DNA from: Ciborinia camelliae
Taxonomy: Eukaryota; Ascomycota; Leotiomycetes; Helotiales; Sclerotiniaceae
Direction: 5' to 3'
NCBI GenBank assembly: GCA_025890175.1
Contig: JANPYM010000003.1
Span: 1,523,795 to 1,587,794, forward strand
Length of the DNA: 64,000 nt
Positions within the stretch are counted from its first letter, which is position 1. Each line of letters begins with the position of its first letter. The notes under the pieces were generated by a model. That model was not told the DNA's origin. It made no database searches and saw nothing but the letters and a program-made list of their open reading frames with translations. Positions 23,805 through 35,874 of this stretch are shown here, piece by piece. A program made the position numbers and the translations under genes.

Positions 23805-26362
23805 TGGTAAAGAGGGGACTGAATAGAGCCTTTGGAAACCCGGGATAAATAGATGCGTAGATACCTTGTTTTGTTATACCTAGAGATAGATATCCTTTTT
23901 TTTTTCATATACATATAGACCGTTGAATACAGAGAGACAAAGATTAAAACATCACTTGAACTTCATAACTATTTATGAAGCTTTGGCGTCCTCGTCTCAT
24001 CGCTTGTCTAGACTCTATACACAATGCTGTCTGAAAATGTCGAATACCTAGAGTCTATATTTATTATTTATTATTTTGCCATTTATGTTTATGTTTATGA
24101 ACAGGTAGGTGGTAAATACCCCATAACTACCTAGGTATAAAAAATTCATCATCTCCCTCCCCAACATCATCCCCCTCCCTCCCCCCAAAACAAATCTCAC
24201 ACCCGACAACCAACCCTAAGCCACAGCCATACAAAGTCCAACCAATCCCCTTTCAATGAGAACTAGGGACTAGCTAGCCTAATATCTATATGATAACCAA
24301 GGAATATATGTTTGCGTGTCTGGATGGTTGGTGATGGATGTAGATGGATGTATATGTTCTGGGAGGGGAGGGGATAGAGGGGATAGAGGGGATAGAGGGG
24401 ANNNNNNNNNNTAGAGGGGATAGAGGGGATAGAGGGGATAGAGGGTGGGAGGGGGGCGGAAGAGGGCGGAGGGGAATGAAATGGGGATTAGTGGGGGTGG
24501 GGTTGTGTGGATAGGATGTAGATATGTGGATGAGGTGGATGGGTAGGGGGTAAGTAAGGTTGTTAGAATAGGTGGTGGGTAATGATAATTAAGGCTGGGG
24601 AGAACGAGGGTGTGGGATAGGTGTGGTGATGGTAAGGTGGAAGAAGGCTCTGGGAAGGAGAGGAGAGGAGAGGGTTTTATATATAGGGAGGAAGTTTCGA
24701 ATATGGGATGTGGGATGTAGGATAAGGTATAACAGTTTTCGTAAATTTTGCGGAAGGGGGGGTAAATCGGTTAAGGGTGCTTGATAGGAAAAGGGGTGAG
24801 AGTCCTTCGGGACTTAATCAAAAAGTCTAGAGAATTTTGGAGCCACCAAGTTTTGCTCTACCATATCCATTGTTATTAGGTCTGAAATAGTGAAGTACCA
24901 ATTTCAAATACCAGATTTCTCGGCTAACAGCGGAAAATGCGGTTCGTTGCATACAATACAGTATCTCAACCCCTAGACTCGACAAGCCGGTCCCGTTTTA
25001 AGCATGTTTGACTTTGAGAAGTTGAGAATTGGGGAAGGGGAGAGGAAATACTATTTGAAATTTTTGAGGGGAAACTTGATATATGATTTGAATGATTTGA
25101 AAATGTAATTTGTAAGATTTTTGAAACTAGTTGTGTATATCGTAGTAAGAAATAGCCAATCAAGGCATAGTAGTGAAATAAAGTAAAGATTGCAAATCTA
25201 GTATGAATAGTGTATAAAGCTCGCATAATTCAAGTTGAGCACTTCCCTCTCTTAAGGAAGCCTCAGTTCCGGGTCACCTCCTATTTGCTCTTGATATTTT
25301 TCCCGTCCTTTTTCGCATCTCTCCTCTTGAAAGTCGTTTTAACTTCCTCACTCTAATGACATAAAAATATAATTCACTACCAGCCAAATCCGGCTCATCA
25401 TCTTATCTCATTTCAGGCCATCAATTGTACACCTGAACTGGACACTAGACACTATTGTCAAAAAAGCGACTCTCAGCCAGTGAGGAGGGAGTTCTGGCTG
25501 CTAACAGCATATTATACTTATCAAATCCCGAGATGACAGCAACGGATAAAGATATCGCCAAGCTCCTAAGTATTCCATCAACCACCGATTCTCTTACTTC
25601 GGCAGAGAGGGAGTGCGCAATTGAATAAAATTGCTGACAGCTGATTCAACGAATGTTGATGTCACTCCTCCAATTTAGAAAGGCCAGCATCACTTACAGA
25701 GAAGCCCATACTGAGGCCCAGCAAAAGCATATACAACATCTTTCCTGGTTCTATAAGAAATAGCCTGGTTCTCTGAGTATGGTCCTTTTTCCTCTGATGT
25801 TCTTTCCTGCAAGGAGAGGGGGAAGGAGAGGTGGGATTATGATATGACAGTCATATATAATATATCAAAATGCACCGTCAGACCGTATAATACCAAAATC
25901 GTTTTTGATTATCGATCGTCACATCAAACAATAATGATAATAATCTGTATATAACATGAAGATATAACCTTAATGAGATTTTGATGATGGTGACATGTTG
26001 TCTTCGTCTCTTCGCGATGAGATGTGATATGCATATAAGCATTTTCCCTTAATATGATCCTACCTAGCCTAGCCTATCAACGAATGGCAAATCATCCGAC
26101 AACCTCGGTACTTACCCCACAAAACCCCTGGACACTCCACCCCCTCTTATCCGCTTTACCCCATATTATATTTATATTTACCTCATCCATCTCTTCAACA
26201 TGCTTCACTCTGATCACGATTCTTTCCTTCGCATATCTAGATCTCAATATGAAGAATTGTTAAGTTTATCTATAATATACCCTCCGTGAATCCCATCAAT
26301 CTTCAATCCAATAAACACCACCTGAATATATAGGCAATCTCACACGAAGAAACAAACCAAAA
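23805..26362. other. 2.6 kb repeat-containing spacer with an assembly gap
   Basis: No supportable gene. It contains a GGGGATAGAG microsatellite with a ten-N gap (next entry), a G-rich tract to about 24560 and AT-rich sequence beyond. A 32-codon ATG frame at 25533-25631 (MTATDKDIAKLLSIPSTT...) is too short to call. Confidence 0.45.
24371..24446. repeat. (GGGGATAGAG)n microsatellite interrupted by a ten-N gap
   Basis: Tandem 9-10 bp units of GGGGATAGAG on both sides of the N run at 24402-24411. The gap lies inside the repeat, so it is probably an unresolved repeat length and the true copy number is unknown. Confidence 0.9.
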
Positions 26363-27547
26363 ATGACGACTCAAGGTCCAATAACCACACCTTTAACCAC
26401 TCTACTTGGAATCAAACATCCTATAATTCTCGCCGGTATGGCACGTACTTCCGGTGGGCCACTCGCAGCAGCTGTCAGTAATGCGGGTGGTTTGGGATGT
26501 ATAGGTGGATTAGGATACACACCACAACAGTCAATCTCCCCATACTCATTAAAAACTCCATAAACCAACCAATTAATTCACTTCCCAGACTCCGCGACAT
26601 CATCCACGATTTAAAATCTAACCTCAACTCCCCATCTCTTCCATTCGGAGTTGATCTAGCCCTCCCAAAAGTAGGCGAGGGAGCTCGCGCCACTAATCAC
26701 GATTACACGCATGGCCAGCTCGACTCTCTAATCGATGTAACCATCGAAGAAGGCGCACGTCTCTTCATATCCGCTGTAGGAATTCCTCCTCCCCATGTTA
26801 TAAAACGTTTGCACGATGCTGGGATCTTAATTATGAATATGATTGGGGCTCCTAAACACGCTGTGAAGGCTTTGGATGCAGGTGTGGATATAGTATGTGC
26901 ACAAGGAGGTGAAGGGGGTGGACATACGGGGGATATACCGAATTCGATATTGATACCTGCGGTGGTGGATGTGGCGAGGAAATATCGGCCGGCGATGTTG
27001 AAGGGACAGGAAGCCTTAGTCGTGGCGGCGGGAGGGATATATAATGGGAGGGGATTGGCGAGTAGTTTGATGCAGGGAGCAAGTGGGGTTTGGGTTGGAA
27101 CGAGGTTTGTGGCGAGTGAAGAGGCTGGGTGTAGTAGGGTTCATAAGGAGGAGGTTGTTAGTGCGAGGTTTGAGGATACGTTGAGGACGTTGGTTGTTTC
27201 TGGGAGACCATTGAGGGTGAAGATGAATGATGTGAGTATTCTCCATTCTAGATCCTCATCATCTATCCATTATTATACTAACATACTACCAAAAAAAGTA
27301 CATACAATCCTGGGAAAATCAACCAGCCAAGATCCAAGAACTCACTCAAAAAGGCATCACACCTCTTGAATACGATATGGAACAAGGGAAAGACGTAGAC
27401 ATACCACATTTAATGGGGGTTGTAGCGGGAGTCATCGAAGATATCAAACCGGCGGGAGTTATCGTTGGTGAGATGATTAGCGAAGCGGTAGAGATGTTAA
27501 GGAAAGCGGATGGTTTTTTGAGCAGCAAGGGGAAGAGCAAATTGTGA
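26363..27547 (+). CDS. Nitronate monooxygenase (2-nitropropane dioxygenase family)
   Basis: Three exons, 26363-26529, 26589-27231 and 27299-27547, give 352 residues. The FMN-binding TIM barrel is complete. Near the N-terminus are LLGIKHPIILAGMA and the SNAGGLGCIGGLGYTP turn. Then come PFGVDLALPKVG, LFISAVGIPPPHVIKRLHDA and MNMIGAPKHAVKALDAGVD. The phosphate/active-site segment is CAQGGEGGGHTGD, with the conserved His. VVAAGGIYNGRGLASSLM and GVWVGTRFVASEEAG follow. Exon 3 supplies YIQSWENQPAKIQEL and the closing helices. It oxidises alkyl nitronates with FMN and O2, a detoxification or nitrogen-scavenging role. No peroxisomal or signal sequence is evident. Intron 1 uses an atypical GTCAAT donor, accepted because the join restores the family sequence exactly; intron 2 has a normal GTGAGT donor and an AAAAG acceptor. 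Confidence 0.94.
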
Positions 27548-28873
27548 GATGGAAACTCCTTCCTAGAGGAAAGAAGAGGGATGCCAGTGTGGGGCTTGGG
27601 AATTCATTTCAATCTTAGATAATGTATATACTGAAGCTGAGGTTGATGATATATTACATCTATCTATATATTTTTGAAGGCTCCGTTTGTACCTAGGTAC
27701 CTATTAAAGGGACGAGATGTATAACTTTTCTTTTTAAAGTTACGCTTTATATTATATTTTGCTTATAGGATAATTCTTTCACTTTTTTCATTAAAGAACC
27801 TTGGAATTCTTATTGTAATCCATTCTTTTTGTGGTAAAAAGGGTTGTACCAAGCCACTGTCCTTAGCATTATATACCACCTGCATTTCCAACACTTTTAA
27901 CCGAAATCTAGAAGCGAGACGGGAGTTCTTGACACAAGTGGGTATTATTTCTTATTACGCTATATAGTTACTAGCTTTACACAGATATGGATCTACTGAG
28001 TACTAGGTACATAGACCCAACATCCTATATAGCATAACGCGAACTTCGTTCCTCCCAACACCTTTTTGCAGCGCATGTGCAAATATCTTGAGGTTCATAT
28101 TATATCGACTGGACTCGATTGTTCAAGTTAAATTCGTGTCTCGCGCTCTGTCAGGAGTCTGGCTTCCTTCCTATATTTACCTAGCTTGAACATCCATAAA
28201 TCTGGAATAGATTTCAAGTTTCTAGGTGGTCGAGAATCTGTTCAAAATCATGTCAAGTGTTGGATTTTGAGGAAATTCTGAGTTTGGGTCTGGATTTGCG
28301 TCTCGGTCTGAGGTTGAGCTTATTCAAGTCGCTGCGCTGTGACTGCGCACGCTTGAGGCCTTTTCCTGTGGCAGATACAGTACAGCACAACCTAGAGACC
28401 GTTTTTTAATTCTGAAAAGTCGTTTTGGGAGTTGTTTTAAAAGTTTAATGTCTGATTCTCGAGTTATTTTTCTTCGAATATGTATGCATGTGAGCTCATT
28501 CTTAAACATATGTTAGCATTGTTTTGTTGAGTGATGTGATTCGGGGAGCTCTAGCTGGTCAATTATAATGTATAGGAAGTCGATTGTGACCACTTCACTG
28601 GCAAAACCATTATTATATTCACTCGATTGCACATTATCTTGTCTCTTATTTTTGGTGGTAAGTACCAGAGTTAAACTTCTCTATTGACTCATATATCTCG
28701 TGGTATATTCATTTTGACTTCTCTCTCTCTCTCTCTCGCTCTAGCAATAGTTCCTGCTTCAAGTTCCCCCTCATTTACTCAGATCAGATCAACTCAGATA
28801 GATTCGATTTATTCTTTGATCTAACACTAGAATTTCGTCACTTCTCATTCAACATAACGTAACAATCATCAGG
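27548..28873. other. Gene-free spacer
   Basis: AT-rich intergenic DNA holding a (CT)n run at 28722-28737 in what is probably the promoter/leader of the next gene. A 61-codon minus-strand frame at 28509-28324 has no domain. Confidence 0.45.
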
Positions 28874-29651
28874 ATGCAGTTATCTTTGATATTAATCTTT
28901 GGGTTCTTTGCAACCAACACCATCGCCTTCCAACCCACATGTCAACCCAAACCCACAAGTAACAACTCCCAAGACCTCCTCAACGTCATCGTATCAGAAA
29001 TGAACTCCTGGAAAGCCGACATCAAGGTAAGAAATCACTCATGTATCCTTCAACTCCAACCTTACAATAGATATAATCTTATAATCTTTCACGCATGTAT
29101 CTAACAGTCGTCACCGAGTATAGGCGATGAACGGCATGATAAATCAAACGCAGCCTGAGGGCGGATCAGACCCCAAACATCTCCAAGACGCCATCAACGA
29201 TGTCATCACGAACACGTCCCTCCTCGGCGATTTTGGCTGCATGATAGATCTCATTCCAGCCGTCGATATGGCATCCATCGACGTCGATATAGCTCTCTAC
29301 GCCTCTCTGCGTACCTTCAACGACACACTCAGCACCCCCATCAATGGTACCGGAGCCGCATGCGGAGCCGGCATCAATGGAAATCTCAGCCGAGATCTGG
29401 GAATCCAATACTGTGATGCTCTGGGGCGAACCGTCGGCTTTTGGGAGAGGATTTTGACGAGTGAGACGGGGGGTTTGAAAGATGCGGCGGCCGTGGCGAA
29501 CGTGACTGTGGTTCCACCACCGGGCCCGCAGCCTTGTCCGCTGTATACGAGTAATGATACGTTTACCGGATATGAGTTTGTCGAGAATTTGGTAGAGGGT
29601 TGTGATGTCCTGGATCTTGACAAGCGGATAGTATCGCCGGTCCCACGCTAG
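28874..29651 (+). CDS. Small secreted Cys-containing protein (possibly HsbA-like)
   Basis: Two exons, 28874-29026 and 29124-29651, separated by a 97-nt intron (GTAAGA...TATAG), give 226 residues. Residues 1-18 form a clear signal peptide (MQLSLILIFGFFATNTIA). The mature part has six cysteines and several N-glycosylation sequons (NQT, NTS, NDT, NGT, NLS, NVT). It is mostly helical and ends in a short basic tail. The helix-rich pattern with DIKAMNGMINQ and repeated amphipathic segments recalls fungal hydrophobic-surface-binding/cell-wall mannoproteins, but I see no diagnostic motif. It is best described as an extracellular protein of unknown function; an effector-like role is possible but not shown. 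Confidence 0.8.
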
Positions 29652-30410
29652 AGGTGGTGGGGCCCGTTGGCGGGTTCGCTTGGATCTTGATGGAATATAA
29701 TGGGAAGGAATGTGGGAAGGAATATGGGTATGGAGTGTCTGATTGATACTCATGGTATTTGATGATGGATAGTATACTACCTACTCTGTATACATACTAC
29801 ATACATCCACCAATAACACCTAGGTATCACCGATAAGGACAGCTCCAATTAAATTAAATTAAATTAAATTAAAGTCATTCCATTTATTCATTCATTCATT
29901 CCACGTATAAAAATGAGTCCCAATGTTCCAGGAGGATTTGAATTCGCACTTCTCTGTCCCTATCCCACTACATTCAAAGTTCAAGTTTTTTTATCCCCCT
30001 CTTCCCCCCTTCCCCCCTTCCCCTCACCAAAAAAAACACAAAAACAAAAACAAAAACAAAACCAAAACAAAACCATGAAATTTCTCATACCCCAGATAAT
30101 AACAAACAAACAAACAACCCCCTTCTTCTTTTCCCTCTTATTAAAACCGAAAGCTAAAAAATCGCCATAATATAAATATACAAATCCACATACAAACTTC
30201 CATCTCAGACTGATCAGACTAATCAGACTCCAACTCTTTCTTTTCTATCATCGGTCATTATAAGATTACCTACCTACCTACCTACCTACCTACATATCAT
30301 TAATTGAAATCTCTCGTGAGAGTTTAATTCATTCCATCCCATTCATTCCCTCAAACCACTCCATCAAGCCCCTCCCCCAATCCCATCCTCCAACCCCTCA
30401 AGCCCCCCCT

Positions 30411-30538
30411 CCTACCTCCTCCTACCTCCTCCTACCTCCTCCTACCTCCTCCTACCTCCTCCTACCTCCTCCTACCTCCTCCTACCTCCTCCTACCTCCT
30501 CCTCCTCCTCCTCCTCCTCCTCCTCCTCCTCCTCCTCC
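30411..30538. repeat. CCTACCTCCT minisatellite running into (CCT)n
   Basis: About nine exact copies of the 10-mer CCTACCTCCT, followed by a pure CCT triplet tract of about 40 bp. Confidence 0.95.
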
Positions 30539-31061
30539 AGCGTCCATACAATCTTACATCAATCTCAATCTCAATCTCAATCTCAATTTCAATCCCTCCC
30601 ATCAAATAAATCAAACTCAAGCTCAAGCAGATAAAGATCCGATCTTCCCAACTGTCCAACTGCCCAACTTCCCAGATCTTTATTCTCATTTCTCAACCTA
30701 ACCTAACCCAAAGAATCCACCCGGTCTATAGATATTGATATTGATATTTTTATAGATATATGTCTCTCTAAATACCTACCTATAGTATTCTATATTATCC
30801 AATATCCTATCCAATATCCTATCCTATCCATTAACACCTTACCTACCAACCTACCAACCTACCTATCTACCAACCTACCTACCCATCGACTTTTTCCCAA
30901 CCCATATCATCCATATCATAATACCTAGGTACGATGAATCCCAAAAAGATCAAGATCAAGATCAAGAAAGATACCACCTATATACCACCTATACCACCCA
31001 ATCCAGTCCCGACGCAGCATTATTTAACCAGACTACACTTAGGAGACAGGAAATGATAATC

Positions 31062-31500
31062 AGGGTTGGGCATAGGGTAGGGTATACCCGGGGTAACCCG
31101 GAATAAAACCCGTCGATTAACCACCCTACTCCTTCTTTGCAGGGTAGGGTAATTATTCTATAAAATGTTTCGGGTATCCAGAGTATCCGGGGTATATATT
31201 ATATAATTGTTTAATATAATTATTTAAAGTTTGAAAAAGAGAAAAGATGAGGAAATAAAGAAAATAGAAAAATGATAGATATTAGGGTTAGGATTAAAAT
31301 AAGATTTTGGATTAAAGTTAGAATTGGGAATAATTTCAATTTTAAATGATAGCATTAAACAATTATATAATATATACTTTGGATATTCTGGATATTCGCA
31401 GGTTTTATAAGGTAACCACCCTATAGAATCCAATAGGGTAGGGTAAACTATTCGGAAAGATGAAATACCCCGGGTAGGGTACGGGTGCCCAACCCTAATA
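31062..31500. mobile_element. Foldback/MITE-like terminal-inverted-repeat element, about 439 bp
   Basis: The left end AGGGTTGGGCA (31062-31072) is the exact inverse of TGCCCAACCCT (31486-31496). Inside both ends is TACCCGGGGTA (31085-31095) or its inverse (31466-31476). Further in, a perfect 24-bp inverted repeat pairs 31192-31215 with 31354-31377, leaving a loop of about 138 bp, so each arm is about 150 bp. Six-base direct repeats ATAATC flank the element (31056-31061 and 31501-31506) and are a candidate target-site duplication. No transposase frame is present, so it would be non-autonomous. The superfamily is uncertain. Confidence 0.72.
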
Positions 31501-32805
31501 ATAATCATAGATAGATAAATAAATAGATAATTATAATAATCTACCTAGATAAATAAGTAAATAAATAAAGAGAGGACGATATATTTCACATTCACATCCA
31601 CATCTACATCTGCATCTACATCTGCATTCCCATATGGATTCACACAATATTCTTGAACGAGATGGAAGATGGAAGATGTTAGTGTTAATTGAAAATCTGC
31701 CTAACCCATCCATCCATCCATCATACTATGCTATAGTATATCTTAATCATATCTTAATCAATTCATATCATACTATGTAGGTAGGTATTCCAAACTATTC
31801 CAAACTATTCCATACTATTCCGATTCCCATCCCTATCCCTATTCCGATCCTAATCCTATCCACATCCTAATCCTAATCCTAAACCGAATCCGAATACCTA
31901 ATAATCCTTCTTTGCTCGCTTGTATGCTTATGCTTGTATGCATGCATGCATCCCAACTTGCTATCGACAACCTCCGCTTCTCACCACCCATCCACTCACC
32001 CACCTATGGTCCGTCCGTCCGTCCGTCCGTCCAAGAACGCTTAGCTGAATGAGTATCAGGGTAAAAAAAAAAAAAAGTGCAACCCGTGCATATGACATCC
32101 ATTCATTCCATCGCAATCTCCTAAATACAACCTCGACGCAAATCCAACAACATAAGTAACGACCTAAACCTCCCAACCAACCCAAATTCAGAAACCCAAA
32201 CCCAAACCAAAACCCAATACCAACAAATCCCTTGATGCGCCCGAAAGAGAAGAGAGGGAGTGTCCAATTCCATCCATCCATCCATCCATTTGCGTGTGCG
32301 TGCCATCTGTTTCTACCAAGCACCACCCACCCAATCCTTCTTCCCATCCCAGCCCCATTGATTTCTTCACCTAAGAACGAAACGAAAAGAAAAAGTGAGA
32401 AATCGAGCAGTTGGGGTATTCACAAGCTCCAAAAACTCGAAATAATAATACTAATATGAAGAACGCCAATCCCAACCATCCCATCCATCATAAATATCAG
32501 AGAAAAGGAACAAATGTTGTTAGTGCCTGCTCTCTCCACGCGGAAGTCCTCACAAAGGGAAGATAAATCCAGGCACATCAAGTAAAAAAAGAAAGAGCTT
32601 CCAAAAACTCACATGAAAATAAATCCTGAAAATTTCTAGAAACTCATACAAGAATTCAGATTAAAATGAATCAGAAGAGAAGAGAGATGAGAATGAAGTA
32701 AAACTTGATAAAACTCCCTAGATATGCGTTTGCATTTGCCTTCATGTTATCATAATGCATTTAACTAACCGAAAAGTCCAGCTTTCTTGCTTGCAGATGC
32801 ATGTT

Positions 32806-35800
32806 TTAATGTGGTGGAGTATTGGCGATAGTAGGAGTAGTTCCTCCACTGTGACCACCATGGTTACGGCGTGGGGATGGAGGTGGCATCGATTGATGTC
32901 GAGCAATAACTGTCATCTTCTTCTTGAGAACATGAAGACGAGTGCGAATCATTTGAAGCACTATTTTCGAGTCAGTGTTTAATTCACGATCGTCAGCATT
33001 TACAGATTCAAGATTAGCAAATACCTTTCAAGACATCCTTCCTGTCGCCGAAATTGATACCATTAACCTCTCCTCCATCAAACTTCTCCTTATCTTCTCG
33101 TAAGATTGATGATCTCTTACGAGGAATAAGTTCTTCGTCATTCTCGAGAACAGCTTCAAGCATTCTAATGGCAGTAGTGTACGAAATCTCGCAACCAGGA
33201 AGATCCTCATTTGCCAACTCGTTGATAGCTGCTGTACGACTCATCTCTAGAGCACGGTCATACATCAATTTCTCGGCAGTTATACCAGAGCTCAGAACAA
33301 CCCCGTCTGTAGTTGATGATCCACCAACTAATTTTGAGGCTGTTGCATGATTACTCGGATGTCCTGGATGATCTTCGGGAAGTCGTTTTTGAGCCTCAAC
33401 CAATTTTAGTCGAACGAGTTCAGCTTTTTCCAAGACTTCATTGAATCTGGTTCGAACCCATTGAACTGCACTATTGATACGATTTCCTGCATGGACTACC
33501 GATAATGTATCATTTCGTGATGTATGGCTTGCGCTGATGATTTCGCCACGATTCTTTCGTGACCACCATGCTCCAGCTATATCCATAGATTTTGAGAGTA
33601 GGGATAGTGCTTTGACATATAATACAAGCGCTTCCTCGGATAGAATCACGATAGCTTCCACAGTTAAACCATCATCTTCATCCGAAGCGTCGCCCAATCT
33701 TTCGGTGCTTGGGCCTCCGAGGCCATGGTTCATTGAAGGAGCTAAAGGAATGAGTTGTCGATATTTGACTTCAGCAAATCCATAAACAACATCACTTCTA
33801 GTTGCGGAATCCTCTATAACATTCACAACTCTTTGATCCTCATCAACGGGACGACCCTCTCCAATCAACCCGGTATTGGGTGTAGGATAAGCGGGATAAG
33901 GATTGTATAATTGTTGTGGAGAAGGACCTTTTCCAATGAGGTTTGGTGACCAAGAAACTCCAAAAACTCTTACACTGGCGCCTTGAAGTGCTTTCGCTAT
34001 AGCTGAAGCAGGTGATTGGCTGCTGCTAGTTTTACCATGAGAGCCGTATGAATTTCTTGTAGTTGTATCCGATCGAGTATTTCCTTGGGCCTTTTGAACT
34101 GTACGCGAAGGTGGTACAGCTACCGCTCCTGATGTCGAATTTGGTGCTCCCATTGATGTATGTCTTCTAGTCAAATGCTTCGGCGTTTCATGAGCATTTT
34201 GAAGTCGTGGACTTGCAGCCATCTCATCTGCAAAAGCATTCACTTCAACTGCCTTCTTCTCAACGAGAACATATTCTCGTTCATCTCGAACAGCTTGTTC
34301 GGCTTCTGTTATTGAATCACTCGATCGAAATTCTTCTTGTATTGGCAAATTCGCTTGCTCATCGTAAGATTGTTTTCTGGACACAGGTCTTCCCGTCGGA
34401 GCATAATGTCGCTCCGCGCGATCTCTTTGCCTTGGTAAGACATCCATATTTGGAGCGATTGCAGCAGAAGTTGCGGAAGGCCGACCGCTTGATCCTGGGC
34501 GGGACTGACGGACTGGTGTTCCAGAAGGTTGGTTGCCTTCCATACGCGGACTTCTTGGAGATTGCTCTCCCCTATCTCTCCTAGCGGCTGGCTCATATGC
34601 CGTCTCAATATGCTTAGAAATTCGGTTGCCAGTTTTAAGCTCTTTCAAAGATGGATGCCGAGCTATCGAGGCTTCCGGTGATCTTGAATACGTGACGATT
34701 TCCTTGGGTCGATCCTCTCCAACTAAGCCAGGAATTGGTCCGGTCACAATCGGGTGGGTAAAAAATGCTTCAAAGCTTATTCGGTCGTCTGGTTTTCTTT
34801 TGAGAAATGCTCGTACAATCTCCTTCATTTCTCTGCTGAGAACAGCCTTACTACTGAATCTAATGCCATCTTCATTTTGTTCAATTTTGCGTAATAACTC
34901 AACATGATTCGATGCTCTAAATGGTGGTTTTCCAGTCATCATTTCGTAAAGAACGGTTCCGATAGACCAAAGATCGGCTCGGTGATCGTATTTCTCATAT
35001 CGTAGGATTTCGGGTGCCATGTAAAGGGGTGAACCACAGAGAGTTTCGGCAAGCGAAGTAGACGGTAACGATCGAGCAAACCCAAAATCTGCCAACTTAA
35101 GCATCGGCAGTGAGCTGATTCCAACCATAGGTACAATAGATTCTTTACTCGCTTGCATGAGTTCCGGTGCACCTTTTCTCTTCCCCATCCAATCTGGCGA
35201 TGGAAGTAAAAGAAGGTTTTGTGGCTTGATATCCCGATGTATGAACCCCCGAACACTCAAGAATTCCACAGCACTGGCCAATTGCTTGAAAAAGTGTCGA
35301 ACGATAACTTCGTTGAGTCCGCCATCGATTGGCATAGGATATTTCCTGATCATATCAGTGAGCGTAGGATTATCGGCCAGCTTATCTCTCTTCTTGATGA
35401 AATATGATAAATCCCCCAATTCACAATATTCCATCATCAAGTTTATGTGTGATGTAGATTCTCTGCAATCGATCAGGGCCACGATGTGAGGATGACGGAG
35501 GCCTCTTAGAATTTCGATTTCGCAGTATAAGTTATCTTTGAGTTTCTTATTGAGTTTGGCTAGGTTTACGGACTTTATCGCCACGAGAGATCCAGAGGGC
35601 TATGAAATATTAGCATGATGATTATCAGGGAGATTGGGGTGCAAGTGGGAAAAGATCTAAGCTACTCAAAGCTCTCAAGGTCACCACCAACAGAATATAT
35701 GATGACAGGGCCTCCATCGATTTCCAAATTACATACCATGTGTGTGCCTCGATAAACCGTGGCAAAGCTCCCTTTACCAATCTCCTTGTCGACACGAAAA

Positions 35801-35874
35801 GACCCCACGCTAACATCATTTGTCGTCGTCCTTGGGCGCCTTGACGACGAAGATGAAGGGGCCTTTGACGCCAT
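32806..35874 (-). CDS. ATG1: Autophagy-initiating serine/threonine kinase Atg1
   Basis: Three exons on minus, 35874-35737, 35599-33025 and 32960-32806, give 955 residues, close to the usual length in filamentous fungi. The kinase domain begins at about residue 24: Gly loop IGKGSFATVYRG, VAIK lysine at 55, then LNKKLKDNLYCEIEILRGL (an Atg1 hallmark). The catalytic loop is HRDIKPQNLLLL, the Mg loop LADFGFARSL, and SPLYMAPEIL closes the activation segment. A long disordered Ser/Pro/Arg middle region follows. The C-terminal domain (from about residue 620, with AEVKYRQLIPLAPSMNHG) is the tandem-MIT/EAT region that binds Atg13. The last exon supplies MIRTRLHVLKKKMTVIARHQ and a Pro/Gly/Thr tail. It starts autophagosome formation at the phagophore assembly site. 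The exon 2 frame reads on into a premature stop just after the GTATTT donor, so the small last exon is easily missed. Confidence 0.97.

Larger units (their letters stand above)
29652..32805. other. 3.2 kb low-complexity spacer, 3' of two genes
   Basis: Dominated by simple repeats (poly-pyrimidine, CCTACC, CAATCT hexamers at 30555-30590, CCGT tetramers near 32010-32030) plus one inverted-repeat element listed separately. The open frames here translate the repeats (for example an Arg run on minus at 30492-30540) and are not genes. Confidence 0.6.

Noticed and set aside
25533..25631. Short ATG frame MTATDKDIAKLLSIPSTT...
   Set aside because: Only 32 codons, with no continuation across plausible splice sites and no recognised motif.
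29166..29753. 195-codon minus-strand frame over the secreted protein gene
   Set aside because: The plus strand has a signal peptide, a spliced structure and ordered cysteines; the minus frame has none of these.
30492..30689. Minus-strand open frame ending in a long Arg run
   Set aside because: It is a translation of the CCT triplet and CAATCT hexamer repeats.
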